Shown here in pieces: positions 32,329 through 40,305 of a DNA stretch of 64,000 nt. The notes under the pieces are model-generated. The model worked only from the letters and a program-made list of their open reading frames with translations, searched no databases and was not told where the DNA came from. The position numbers and the translations under genes were made by a program. The stretch covers positions 44,063 through 108,062 of the forward strand of contig JAFZQO010000010.1 in NCBI GenBank assembly GCA_017620335.1. Reading direction: 5' to 3'. Within the stretch, counting starts at the first letter, position 1; each line of letters opens with the position of its first letter. Source of the stretch: Bacteroidales bacterium (GTDB lineage: Bacteria; Bacteroidota; Bacteroidia; Bacteroidales; UBA932).

Positions 32329-33830
32329 CCACAGGCTTCCTGGAGAAGCCCATTTTCAAAATAGTCTCCGACGTGGCTGAAAGACGGGGCGTAAAGGCCT
32401 TTGTCATAGGGGGTTATGTTCGGGACTGCTTCCTGGGGAGGCCCTGCAACGACGTAGATATCGTCGTGGAGGGCAGCGGCATAGACTTCGCCGAAGCGGT
32501 GGGTGAGGCTACAGGCAAGGCCGTTTCCTATTTCAAGAATTTCGGTACGGCCATGATGCGCTATCAGGGCGACGAGGTGGAGTTCGTGGGGGCGCGCAAG
32601 GAGTCGTACCGCCGCGAGTCCCGCAAGCCGATTGTCGAGAACGGTACGCTCGAGGATGACCAGCTGAGGCGCGATTTCACCATTAACGCCATGGCCTTCA
32701 GCCTGCAGAAAGACAGTTACGGCGAGCTCGTGGACCCCTTCGGGGGCATCAGGGACCTTGCCGCAGGCATCATACGGACGCCGCTGGAGCCGGATACGAC
32801 CTATTCCGACGACCCGCTCCGCATGCTCAGGGCGATACGGTTCGCTGCGAAGCTTTCTACTCCGGAGATGGAGTTCCGTATCGTGCCGGAGTCGCTCGAG
32901 GCCATGAGGCGCATGAGCGACAGGCTGTCGATACTTTCCAAGGAGCGCATAGCCGAGGAGCTGAACAAGATGCTCGTCACGGCGCGCCCGTCCATGGCCT
33001 TCAGGCTGATGGACGAAGCGGGCCTGCTGGATCATGTGCTGCCGCAGCTTTCCGCCCTGAAGGGCGTGGAGACCATAGACGGACGCGGCCACAAGGAGAA
33101 CTTCTCGCATACGCTCGCGGTGCTCGACAACGTCGCGGCGGCCGAGGCGGAAGGGATCGCCGCGGGACGGCTCAGGGACTACACGCCCGAGCTCGACGGC
33201 AACGGATTCGTGGAGAGCGTGCGTACGGAGCCCGATGTATGGCTCCGCTGGGCCGCGCTCCTGCACGACATCGGCAAACCGGCTTCCAAACGTTACGAGC
33301 CCGGCACCGGCTGGACCTTCCACGGCCATGAGGTGATAGGCGCGAAAATGGTTCCCAGGATATTCCAGGGCCTGATGCTGCCCCTGAACGAGAAGATGAA
33401 GTACGTGCAGAAACTCGTGCGCCTGCACCTGCGTCCGATAGCCCTCGTCGACGACGAGGTCACGGACTCCGCGGTGCGGCGCCTCCTCTTTGAGGCCGGC
33501 AACGACATCGACGACCTTATGCTTCTCTGCAACGCCGACATCACCTCCAAGAACCCCGCGAAGGTGGCCAGGATCAAGCACAATTTCGAGCTGGTGAAGC
33601 AGAAGATGGTCGAGGTCGAGGCCAGGGATTCCATCCGCAATTTCAAGAATCCCATAACCGGCGAATACGTCATGGAAGTGTATGGAATAGGCCCCGGCAA
33701 GCCCATCGGGGTGCTGAAGGAGTATGTGAAGGAGGCGATACTCGACGGAGTAATAGGAAACGACTTCGAAGAGGCCGACAGGTTGATGCGCGAGAAGGCG
33801 TCCGAGATGGGACTCGTCCCTGTCAAGTGA
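32316..33830 (+). CDS. cca: CCA tRNA nucleotidyltransferase / poly(A) polymerase family, with HD domain
   Basis: 504 residues. Head domain with FVIGGYVRDCFLGRP, the catalytic DVD in CNDVDIVVEG, RRDFTINAMAF and DPLRMLRAIRFAAKL, all class II nucleotidyltransferase motifs; a middle HD phosphohydrolase domain with LLHDIGKP. Adds or repairs the 3' CCA of tRNAs, which the nearby tRNA-Ser needs. The frame runs upstream to 31989, but ATG 32316, inside the end of the HsdR_N gene, starts the typical N-terminus. Confidence 0.93.
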   Translation: MPTITTGFLEKPIFKIVSDVAERRGVKAFVIGGYVRDCFLGRPCNDVDIVVEGSGIDFAEAVGEATGKAVSYFKNFGTAMMRYQGDEVEFVGARKESYRRESRKPIVENGTLEDDQLRRDFTINAMAFSLQKDSYGELVDPFGGIRDLAAGIIRTPLEPDTTYSDDPLRMLRAIRFAAKLSTPEMEFRIVPESLEAMRRMSDRLSILSKERIAEELNKMLVTARPSMAFRLMDEAGLLDHVLPQLSALKGVETIDGRGHKENFSHTLAVLDNVAAAEAEGIAAGRLRDYTPELDGNGFVESVRTEPDVWLRWAALLHDIGKPASKRYEPGTGWTFHGHEVIGAKMVPRIFQGLMLPLNEKMKYVQKLVRLHLRPIALVDDEVTDSAVRRLLFEAGNDIDDLMLLCNADITSKNPAKVARIKHNFELVKQKMVEVEARDSIRNFKNPITGEYVMEVYGIGPGKPIGVLKEYVKEAILDGVIGNDFEEADRLMREKASEMGLVPVK

Positions 33831-33831
33831 T

Positions 33832-34821
33832 ATGAATCCCCTGATAGACAGTTATATACAATATGTTTCGACGGTACACAGGTATTCGCCGCGGACCCAG
33901 GCTGTCTATAGGGAAGTACTGGAGGGATATGCAGGATACAGTCTGGAGGACCCCGGAGACGGGGACGCGCTTGCCGAGTCCATGATCCCTGCGGCCGTGC
34001 GTAACTATGAGGTCCATCTGATGGAGGACAGGAAGCTCGGTTCCCGTACCGTTAACCTCCACCTCTCCGTCCTGAGCGGCTTCTGCCGTTTCCTGACGAC
34101 CAGGGGCCTGCTGAAGTCCAATCCCGTGCGCTTGGTCACCCGTCCGAAGACGGAGAAACGCCTCCCGGAATTCTATCGCGACGAAGCGATCGAGAGGTAT
34201 CTGAAGGATACCGAACATGCCGCTTCGGAGGACGAACTTGAACTGCTGATGTCGCTGGATCCTGAGAAGGACCCGCTGGCGCGGACGCTGTACGAGCGCC
34301 GGCTCCGCCGGCTGACCGTCAGCCTCCTGCACGCCGCGGGGCTGCGCCGCGCCGAACTGGCCTCGCTGGATGCCAGTAATCTTGACACTTCACGCAATAT
34401 CCTGAAAGTCAGGGGAAAGGGCGACAAGATGAGGGATGTTCCCCTTGTGCCGGCGCTGATTACGGAACTGGAGCGGTATCAAAGGGCCGCCGAAGCGTTC
34501 TTCGGCGGCGCCCCGGCGGCCGGGGACCCGCTCCTGCGGACCCCTTCTGGCCGCCGCCTCTACCCGGTCTACATCGACCGGGCTGTCAAAGCCGAGCTGG
34601 GCGGCGTCCCGGGGATAACCGGCCGCAAGTCCCCGCACGTCCTGCGCCACACTCTCGCCACGGAGCTTCTGAACGACGGCTCCGACCTCAACGCCATCAA
34701 GGAGCTGCTGGGACATTCGTCCCTCGCGGCCACCCAGGTCTATACCCACAATTCCGTCGAAAGGCTGAAAGCCGTCTACGACAAGGCCCATCCCCGTGCC
34801 AAGGATCCCGAAGGGAAATAG
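33832..34821 (+). CDS. xerC: Tyrosine recombinase of the XerC/XerD type
   Basis: 329 residues. N-terminal SAM-like DNA-binding domain (IQYVSTVHRYSPRTQAVYREV, a short-helix core) and C-terminal catalytic domain with the R-H-R-H-Y set: AGLRRAELASL, HVLRHTLATELL, LGHSSLAATQVYTH. Resolves chromosome dimers at dif with FtsK (also in the window). Starts 1 bp after the cca stop and precedes hpf, a gene order I know from other Bacteroidota, so it is a chromosomal Xer and not an island integrase. XerC versus XerD cannot be settled here. Confidence 0.88.
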   Translation: MNPLIDSYIQYVSTVHRYSPRTQAVYREVLEGYAGYSLEDPGDGDALAESMIPAAVRNYEVHLMEDRKLGSRTVNLHLSVLSGFCRFLTTRGLLKSNPVRLVTRPKTEKRLPEFYRDEAIERYLKDTEHAASEDELELLMSLDPEKDPLARTLYERRLRRLTVSLLHAAGLRRAELASLDASNLDTSRNILKVRGKGDKMRDVPLVPALITELERYQRAAEAFFGGAPAAGDPLLRTPSGRRLYPVYIDRAVKAELGGVPGITGRKSPHVLRHTLATELLNDGSDLNAIKELLGHSSLAATQVYTHNSVERLKAVYDKAHPRAKDPEGK

Positions 34822-34862
34822 TCTTTTTTTTAAGATTGTTGGCTATTGTGCCACGATTTTTG

Positions 34863-34870
34863 TATATTTA
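34863..34870 (+). promoter_or_regulatory. Possible -7 box (TATATTTA) for hpf
   Basis: One mismatch to TAnnTTTG with GTTG 21 bp upstream. The leader then contains a small CCCC-GAAA-GGGG hairpin (34894-34905) before the ATG at 34924. Confidence 0.35.
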
Positions 34871-34923
34871 CCAACGTATTGCTGTACTAACCGCCCCGAA
34901 AGGGGTCCTAACATATTTCTACT

Positions 34924-35217
34924 ATGGATATCAAGATCAAATCCTTGAAATTCGACGCTGACCAGAAGCTGGTCGCCTTCGTCGAGAAGAAAGTCTCAAA
35001 GCTGGAGAGGTTTTACGATGGTGTGGACACCGCGGATGTGACGCTTTCCCTGCTTCCCGAGCCGGAGAACAAGAACGCCAGGATCAAGATCCACGTGCCG
35101 GGGCAGGAGCTCATCATCGAGCGCAACGCCAAGACCTTCGAGGATGCCATTACGGAATGCGCAGACGCCATGAAAGAAAAACTGACAAGGTTCAAGGAAA
35201 AGTTGTATGAGGCATAA
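34924..35217 (+). CDS. hpf: Ribosome hibernation-promoting factor, short form
   Basis: 97 residues, the short HPF/YfiA (RaiA) family: MDIKIKSLKFDADQKLVAFV, a KKVSKLERFYDGVDTADVTL segment, KNARIKIHVPGQELIIERN and a basic C-terminal helix EDAITECADAMKEKLTRFKEKL. Binds the 30S decoding region and stops translation in stationary phase. It lacks the long-form C-terminal dimerisation domain. Has its own probable promoter and is followed by a strong terminator. Confidence 0.92.
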   Translation: MDIKIKSLKFDADQKLVAFVEKKVSKLERFYDGVDTADVTLSLLPEPENKNARIKIHVPGQELIIERNAKTFEDAITECADAMKEKLTRFKEKLYEA

Positions 35218-35226
35218 ATACTACAG

Positions 35227-35254
35227 GGATGGTTGCTAAACCATCCTTTTTTTT
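35227..35254 (+). terminator. Intrinsic terminator after hpf
   Basis: GGATGGTT (35227-35234), loop GCTA, AACCATCC (35239-35246), then eight T. A textbook rho-independent terminator. Its last T is also the first base of the holA -7 box. Confidence 0.9.
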
Positions 35255-35261
35255 TACCTTT
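35232..35261 (+). promoter_or_regulatory. Promoter of holA, overlapping the hpf terminator
   Basis: GTTG at 35232-35235 (in the terminator stem and loop), 18-bp spacer, TACCTTTG at 35254-35261 (perfect TAnnTTTG). The ATG at 35269 is only 7 bp after the box, so the mRNA would be almost leaderless. Confidence 0.6.
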
Positions 35262-35268
35262 GTGAAGT

Positions 35269-36315
35269 ATGGCAAAGAGTTCGGTCAATGTCCCCGCCCT
35301 GTGCGGACAACTCATTGAGGACGCCCGCAAGGGCGTCTTCAAGCCTGTGTACCTGCTTATGGGCGACGAGCCATACTATCCGGACCTGGTCTGTTCATCC
35401 ATAATTGAAAACTGCGTAGAAGAGAGTTTCAAGGATTTCAACGAATACGTCTTCTACGGCGCCGACACGGACGCCGATACCGTCGTTTCCGCGGCCCGCC
35501 AGTATCCGATGATGTCTGACAGGATACTAGTCGTAGTGAAGGAAGCGCAATTGATGAAGGACATCGAGCAGCTGCAGTACTACTGCCAGCAGCCGCTGGA
35601 CTCGACAGTACTTGTGGTCCTCATGCACAAGGGCCGGGCGGACAGTCGCAAGGCTTTCTACAAGAGCGTCCAGAAATGCGGAGGGGCGATAGTCGATTCC
35701 CCTTCGCTCAAGGATTACGCCATCGCCGACTGGATCGTGAAGTATTTCCGATCACGGGGCCTTACCATCACTCCCGACGCCGCTGCGTTGATGGGGGAGA
35801 GCACCGGCACGGAGCTCGGCACCATCGTGGTGGAGACTGACAAACTGGTCAAGAACCTTCCCGAGGGCGTGGATACGGTCACGGTAGCCGACATCGAAAA
35901 GAACGTCGGCATCAGCCGCCAGTTCAGCGTCTTCGAACTGAACCGCGAGCTGGCCGCCCGCAACGCCGCCAAGGCCGTGCGCATCGCGACTTACGTCGGC
36001 TCCGCCGCCCGTTTCGCGATGCCGATGGCCGTTAGCGTCATCTTCTCCCAGTTCTACAAGGTGCTCCGCTACGGCGCGCTCCTGCAGCGCAATCCCCGCC
36101 CTTCGGCCGAGGAAAAGGCTGTGGCGCTCGCAGGCGTCAACCCTTATTTCTACCGCGACTACGACATGGCCGTCCGCAACTATCCCCTCCCAAAATGCAT
36201 GAAGGTGATCTCCATCCTCTGCGAGTACGACTATAAGGGCAAGGGCGGCGACGGCGGCGACATGGATGACGGCACGTTGCTGGTGGAGATGGTAACAAAA
36301 ATCTTGAATATTTAG
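35269..36315 (+). CDS. holA: DNA polymerase III, delta subunit
   Basis: 348 residues resembling HolA, the clamp-loader wrench that opens the beta clamp. Features: KPVYLLMGDEPYYPDLV at the start, DRILVVVKEAQLMKDIEQL, a Walker-B-like VVLMHKG region without a working P-loop (normal for delta), SLKDYAIADWIVKYFRSRGLTI, and a helical collar domain near the C-terminus. Length matches the family. It has its own promoter and stands between hpf and a NatAB-type transporter. Confidence 0.85.
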   Translation: MAKSSVNVPALCGQLIEDARKGVFKPVYLLMGDEPYYPDLVCSSIIENCVEESFKDFNEYVFYGADTDADTVVSAARQYPMMSDRILVVVKEAQLMKDIEQLQYYCQQPLDSTVLVVLMHKGRADSRKAFYKSVQKCGGAIVDSPSLKDYAIADWIVKYFRSRGLTITPDAAALMGESTGTELGTIVVETDKLVKNLPEGVDTVTVADIEKNVGISRQFSVFELNRELAARNAAKAVRIATYVGSAARFAMPMAVSVIFSQFYKVLRYGALLQRNPRPSAEEKAVALAGVNPYFYRDYDMAVRNYPLPKCMKVISILCEYDYKGKGGDGGDMDDGTLLVEMVTKILNI

Positions 36316-36323
36316 AATTTTTT

Positions 36324-36354
36324 ATTGTATTTCAATATTTATTTATTATTTTTG
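36324..36354 (+). promoter_or_regulatory. Promoter of the NatAB-type operon
   Basis: ATTG at 36324-36327, exactly 19 bp of spacer, TATTTTTG at 36347-36354 (perfect TAnnTTTG), 27 bp before the ATG at 36382. One of the best two-part matches in the window. Confidence 0.65.
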
Positions 36355-36381
36355 CATCGCTAAACAAAATCAGAACTGACA

Positions 36382-37242
36382 ATGGGATTGATAGAATGCA
36401 AGGAAGTTTGCAAGAATTTCGGTGAGAAGGTGGCCCTTGACCACGTCTCCATCGACATTCCCGAGGGCAGGATTTTCGGACTGCTCGGCCCCAACGGCGC
36501 CGGAAAGACGACCCTCATCCGTATCATCAACCGTATCACCATCCCCAATTCCGGAGAGGTCCTTTTCAAGGGAGCGCCCATTACCCAGCGCGACGTCGAG
36601 AAGATCGGCTACATGCCCGAAGAGAGGGGTCTCTACCGCAAGATGAAGGTGGGCGACCAGGCCATGTACCTGGCCCAGCTGAAAGGCATGAGCTCGCGTG
36701 ACGCGCGCGCCGCCCTGAAGGAGTGGTTCATCCGCTTCGGCATCCAGGACTGGTGGGACAAGAAGGTCGAGGAGCTCTCCAAGGGCATGGCCCAGAAGCT
36801 CCAGTTCATCACCACGGTCGTCCACAGGCCCAGCCTGCTCATCCTCGACGAGCCTTTTTCCGGCTTCGACCCGGTCAACGCCGACCTCATCCGCAAGGAG
36901 ATCCTACGGCTTCGCGACAACGGCGCCACCATCGTGCTCTCCACCCACAACATGGAGTCCGTGGAGGAGCTCTGCGACGAGATCGCGCTGATCAACAAGG
37001 CCCGCCTGGTCATCACCGGCGGCGTCGAGCACATCCGCCGCGAATACGGCAACAACAACGTCGAGCTCGTCTATACCGACGCCGACGGCCGCCATACCGA
37101 AGTGCTTCCGCGCGAGGTTGACGGCAACTCCACGCTCGAGGCCTTCATCTCCAAGGGCGTGACCATCAACTCCTACAAGGAGCTGATGCCCCGCATGAAC
37201 GACATTTTCATCAAACTTGTAACTGGGGAGGACGCGAAATGA
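36382..37242 (+). CDS. ABC transporter ATPase (NatA-like)
   Basis: 286 residues: Walker A GPNGAGKTTLIRI, signature VEELSKGMAQKLQFI, Walker B LLILDEPFSGFDP, switch His in STHNMESVEELCD, and a C-terminal extension of the DUF4162 type that is seen in ATPases paired with ABC-2 permeases. Overlaps the permease start by ATGA. Homologues include the Na+ exporter NatA, but the substrate cannot be read from sequence; drug or lipid export is possible. First gene of a likely four-gene operon with the split nucleotidase. Confidence 0.85.
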   Translation: MGLIECKEVCKNFGEKVALDHVSIDIPEGRIFGLLGPNGAGKTTLIRIINRITIPNSGEVLFKGAPITQRDVEKIGYMPEERGLYRKMKVGDQAMYLAQLKGMSSRDARAALKEWFIRFGIQDWWDKKVEELSKGMAQKLQFITTVVHRPSLLILDEPFSGFDPVNADLIRKEILRLRDNGATIVLSTHNMESVEELCDEIALINKARLVITGGVEHIRREYGNNNVELVYTDADGRHTEVLPREVDGNSTLEAFISKGVTINSYKELMPRMNDIFIKLVTGEDAK

Positions 37243-38597
37243 ACCTGAAAACCATCGGAATCATCATAAGGCGCGAGTACCTTAACAAAGTCAAGAAGAA
37301 GAGTTTCCTCATCACGACCCTGCTCGTGCCCATCCTCGTGGCCGGCCTGACCATCGGCGTCATGGCGGTCATGCTGACCACCAAGGAGAAGACCAAGACC
37401 ATAGCCGTCGTGGACGGCTCCGGCATCGTCATGCCGTACCTGGAGGATACGGAGACCATACATTACGTGGACTGCACCGGCCAGGAAGCCGATTCGCTCA
37501 AGCTCCGCCTCGCGGACCTGGGCTATGACGGCCTGCTGAGCATCCCGGCGCTCGACACCGAGGCCAAGACCGTGTATCCCGACCTGTATTCGTCCAAGCC
37601 TCTGGGCATGGACTTGACGCAGAACATCAACAACCGCCTGGACAAGGCGGTGGAGGACTACCGAATCGCCTCGTACGGCATCGAGGGCTTGGACCAGATA
37701 ATGAAGGACGTCAAGGCCAACGTCAAGATGCACTCCTATACCATCTCCGAGAGCGGTGAGGAGAAGATATCCGAGGCCGGGATATATTCTATAATATCCA
37801 TGGTGCTCGGCATCATCATCTTCATGTTCGTAACGCTCTTCGGCAGCATGGTCATGTCCGCGGTCATCGAGGAGAAGTCAAGCCGCGTCGTCGAGGTCCT
37901 CGTATCGTCGGTCAAGGCCACCGAACTCATGTTCGGCAAGATCATCGGCATCGCGCTGGTAGCCATCACTCAGTTCCTCCTGTGGATCCTGCTCTCCGGC
38001 GTCATCATCGGCATCGCCGGCGGCATCATGAAGGACAAGCTGATAAGCCAGGCCGACCCTGCGGAGCTCGCCCAGTCCCTCGGCGTCAGCCCCGACCAGC
38101 TCGACACCGTTGACATCACGCAGCTTGCCGCCGCCGACAATGACATGGCCACCGCCCTGGACATGATCCACAGCATCCCCATCGCCAAGATCCTCATCAT
38201 CTTCCTCGTCTTCTTCCTCTTCGGCTACCTGCTGTATGCCTCGCTTTTCGCGGCCATCGGCTCCGCCGTCGAGAACGCCGAGGATACGCAGCAGCTCCAG
38301 CTGCCGCTGACCATCCCGCTGATGCTGGCCTACATCATAGCGCTGTACGCGTTCAAGGCTCCCGACAGTTCCATCGCGTTCTGGGCTTCGATGTTCCCGT
38401 TCACTTCGCCTATCGTCATGATTGCCCGCCTTCCCTTCGGGGTGCCGGGCTGGGAGATCGCCCTGTCGCTGGTGCTCCTGATACTCACCTTCATAGTCTG
38501 TGCATGGGCTTCCGCCAAGATCTACAAGGTCGGTATCCTCATGTTCGGCAAGAAGTCCACCTGGAAGGACCTTTGGAAATGGCTGAAACAGAAATAG
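37239..38597 (+). CDS. ABC-2 type permease (NatB-like)
   Basis: 452 residues: one membrane helix at the N-terminus (FLITTLLVPILVAGLTIGVM), a large extracytoplasmic domain of about 150 residues, then about five or six helices (SIISMVLGIIIFMFVTLFGS, IIFLVFFLFGYLLYASLFAA and others). EEKSSRVVEVLVSSVKATELMFGKI is the conserved ABC-2 cytoplasmic loop that contacts the ATPase. Coupled to the ATPase gene by ATGA. Confidence 0.85.
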   Translation: MNLKTIGIIIRREYLNKVKKKSFLITTLLVPILVAGLTIGVMAVMLTTKEKTKTIAVVDGSGIVMPYLEDTETIHYVDCTGQEADSLKLRLADLGYDGLLSIPALDTEAKTVYPDLYSSKPLGMDLTQNINNRLDKAVEDYRIASYGIEGLDQIMKDVKANVKMHSYTISESGEEKISEAGIYSIISMVLGIIIFMFVTLFGSMVMSAVIEEKSSRVVEVLVSSVKATELMFGKIIGIALVAITQFLLWILLSGVIIGIAGGIMKDKLISQADPAELAQSLGVSPDQLDTVDITQLAAADNDMATALDMIHSIPIAKILIIFLVFFLFGYLLYASLFAAIGSAVENAEDTQQLQLPLTIPLMLAYIIALYAFKAPDSSIAFWASMFPFTSPIVMIARLPFGVPGWEIALSLVLLILTFIVCAWASAKIYKVGILMFGKKSTWKDLWKWLKQK

Positions 38598-38601
38598 TCT
38601 T

Positions 38602-39450
38602 ATGAAGAGAACATTAGTCCTGCTCCTGGCGCTGTCGCTGGCCGTGCTGCCGGCGGGCGCCTGGGGCTTCAAATGGAAGTCGATCCCCGTAGATGCGTCC
38701 CGCACGGGGGTGACCTGCCCCTCCGCCGACAACGTTGAGGAGGCGATGGGACGCATGGAAGGACGCAATTACGTGGCTCCCAACGGCCGCGTCTTCAAGG
38801 GACGCTCCGCCACCGCGAAGGTGGCGAAGCTGATGCTTGACGCCCAGCCCGGCATGGCCTCCGTCAAGGAGGTCGTCGGCTACTGTCCGACCGGTCTCGA
38901 ACGCGGCGGCGACGAGTCGCTCCTCGGTGACTGGGCCGTCGACATCCTCATGGCGGCTGCGGAGAAGGAATTCGGCCGAAAGGTCGACATCGGCGTCATG
39001 AACCACGGCGGCATCCGCATCGACATGCCTCAGGGCGAGGTCCTCATGGACGACCTCATGTCAATGTTCCCTTTCAAGAACTACCTTGCAATGGTGACGA
39101 TGAAGGGTACGGAGGTCAAGGAACTCTTCAAGCGCCAGTCGCGCAGGCCCCAGGTCCTCGGAGGCGTAAAGTTCGTCGTCAAGGACGGTGAGATACTCGA
39201 ACTCCTCGTGGGCGGCGAGCCCGTCGACGACGACCGCATCTACAATGTAGCCACCATCGACTTCCTCCTCACTGGCGGCGACGGTATCTTCTCCGGACGC
39301 CAGTTCGAGGAGACGCTTGAGTCTGAACAGCTGGTGTTCGATTTCATCCTGGACTATGTCCGTGAGCTTGCAGCCGCGGGAAAGCCCATCGCCAAGGAAA
39401 GGGACGGCCGGGTCGACGACCTGACCGAAAGGAAAAGGAGGGGGGAATAA
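38602..39450 (+). CDS. 5'-nucleotidase C-terminal-domain protein
   Basis: 282 residues with a signal peptide (LLLALSLAVLPAGAWG). The body matches the C-terminal substrate-binding domain of UshA-type 5'-nucleotidases: DWAVDILMAAAEKEFG, IGVMNHGGIRIDMPQGEV, MFPFKNYLAMVTMKGTEVKELF, YNVATIDFLLTGGDGI. The metallophosphatase half is absent and is encoded by the next gene, 3 bp downstream, so the two probably act as a split enzyme in the periplasm. It starts 4 bp after the NatB-like permease. Confidence 0.85.
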   Translation: MKRTLVLLLALSLAVLPAGAWGFKWKSIPVDASRTGVTCPSADNVEEAMGRMEGRNYVAPNGRVFKGRSATAKVAKLMLDAQPGMASVKEVVGYCPTGLERGGDESLLGDWAVDILMAAAEKEFGRKVDIGVMNHGGIRIDMPQGEVLMDDLMSMFPFKNYLAMVTMKGTEVKELFKRQSRRPQVLGGVKFVVKDGEILELLVGGEPVDDDRIYNVATIDFLLTGGDGIFSGRQFEETLESEQLVFDFILDYVRELAAAGKPIAKERDGRVDDLTERKRRGE

Positions 39451-39453
39451 GCC

Positions 39454-40269
39454 ATGAAGAGAATATTACTTACCCTCCTGTGCATGCTTGCCCTGGCGGC
39501 CGGCGCCTCGGCCCAGCGCAACCTTGTGATCGTCCACGTCAACGACACCCACAGCCACCTCGACCCTGAACGCACCGGCGACGATGTCGGCCATGGCGGA
39601 GTCATCGAACGTGCAGCATACATCGACAGCCTCCGCAATGCCGTCGGCAAGAAAAATGTCTTGTTCCTCCATGCGGGCGACTGGAACCAGGGCTCGCCTT
39701 ATTACACCATCTACGAGGGCGACTTGGAGGCAAATCTCGTCAACGCCCTCGGTTATGACTGCCTCACCTTCGGCAACCACGAGTTCGACAACGGCATCGA
39801 GGACCTTGCCCGCAGGGTCAAGATGATCAAGGCCCCCGTCGTGTGCGCCAACTACGACTTCAGCCCGTTCGACATGGGCAAGAGGGGTGTCCAGCCTTAT
39901 GCCATAGTCCGCAAGGCCGGAAAGAAGATAGGCATCATCGGCATGTTGACCGACATCAACAAGGTCGTCTCGTACGAGACGGCCAGCCGCGTCCCCAAGG
40001 CCGGCGAGAATGCCGACATCGTCAACAAGTGGGCCGATTACCTCCGCAATAAGAAGAAGTGCGACATGGTCATCGTCCTGTCCCACATGGGCTACGACGA
40101 GGACCTCGACCTGGTGAAGGACATCAGGAACGTCGACCTGATAGTCGGCGGACATTCACATACCTTCGTGAAGGACTTCGTGTATAAAACCGACCTCGAC
40201 GGCAAGCAGGTTCCAGTCATACAAGACGGCTGCTGGGGCCTCAACATCGGCCGGATAGACGTCGAATGA
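39454..40269 (+). CDS. 5'-nucleotidase N-terminal metallophosphatase domain
   Basis: 271 residues: signal peptide (LLTLLCMLALAAGASAQ) then calcineurin-type metallophosphoesterase motifs of UshA: VNDTHSHLDP, LHAGDWNQGSPY, LTFGNHEFDNG, VLSHMGYDEDLDLV and VGGHSHTF. The nucleotide-binding C-terminal domain is in the gene just upstream, so domain order on the DNA is reversed compared with single-chain UshA. Likely periplasmic nucleotide hydrolysis. A strong hairpin follows. Confidence 0.88.
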   Translation: MKRILLTLLCMLALAAGASAQRNLVIVHVNDTHSHLDPERTGDDVGHGGVIERAAYIDSLRNAVGKKNVLFLHAGDWNQGSPYYTIYEGDLEANLVNALGYDCLTFGNHEFDNGIEDLARRVKMIKAPVVCANYDFSPFDMGKRGVQPYAIVRKAGKKIGIIGMLTDINKVVSYETASRVPKAGENADIVNKWADYLRNKKKCDMVIVLSHMGYDEDLDLVKDIRNVDLIVGGHSHTFVKDFVYKTDLDGKQVPVIQDGCWGLNIGRIDVE

Positions 40270-40271
40270 AA

Positions 40272-40303
40272 AATTAAGCCCGCTCAACCGAGCGGGCTTA
40301 ATT
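40272..40303. terminator. Bidirectional terminator between convergent genes
   Basis: Perfect 14-bp arms, AATTAAGCCCGCTC (40272-40285) and its complement (40290-40303), around AACC. A/T-rich ends serve as T-run on either strand. It separates the nucleotidase gene from the convergent carboxylesterase. Confidence 0.85.
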
Positions 40304-40305
40304 GA

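Noticed and set aside
33832-34821. Integrase of a genomic island inserted at tRNA-Ser
   Set aside because: The recombinase has the Xer layout and lies in the cca-xer-hpf context with no mobile genes, direct repeats or composition change between it and the tRNA.
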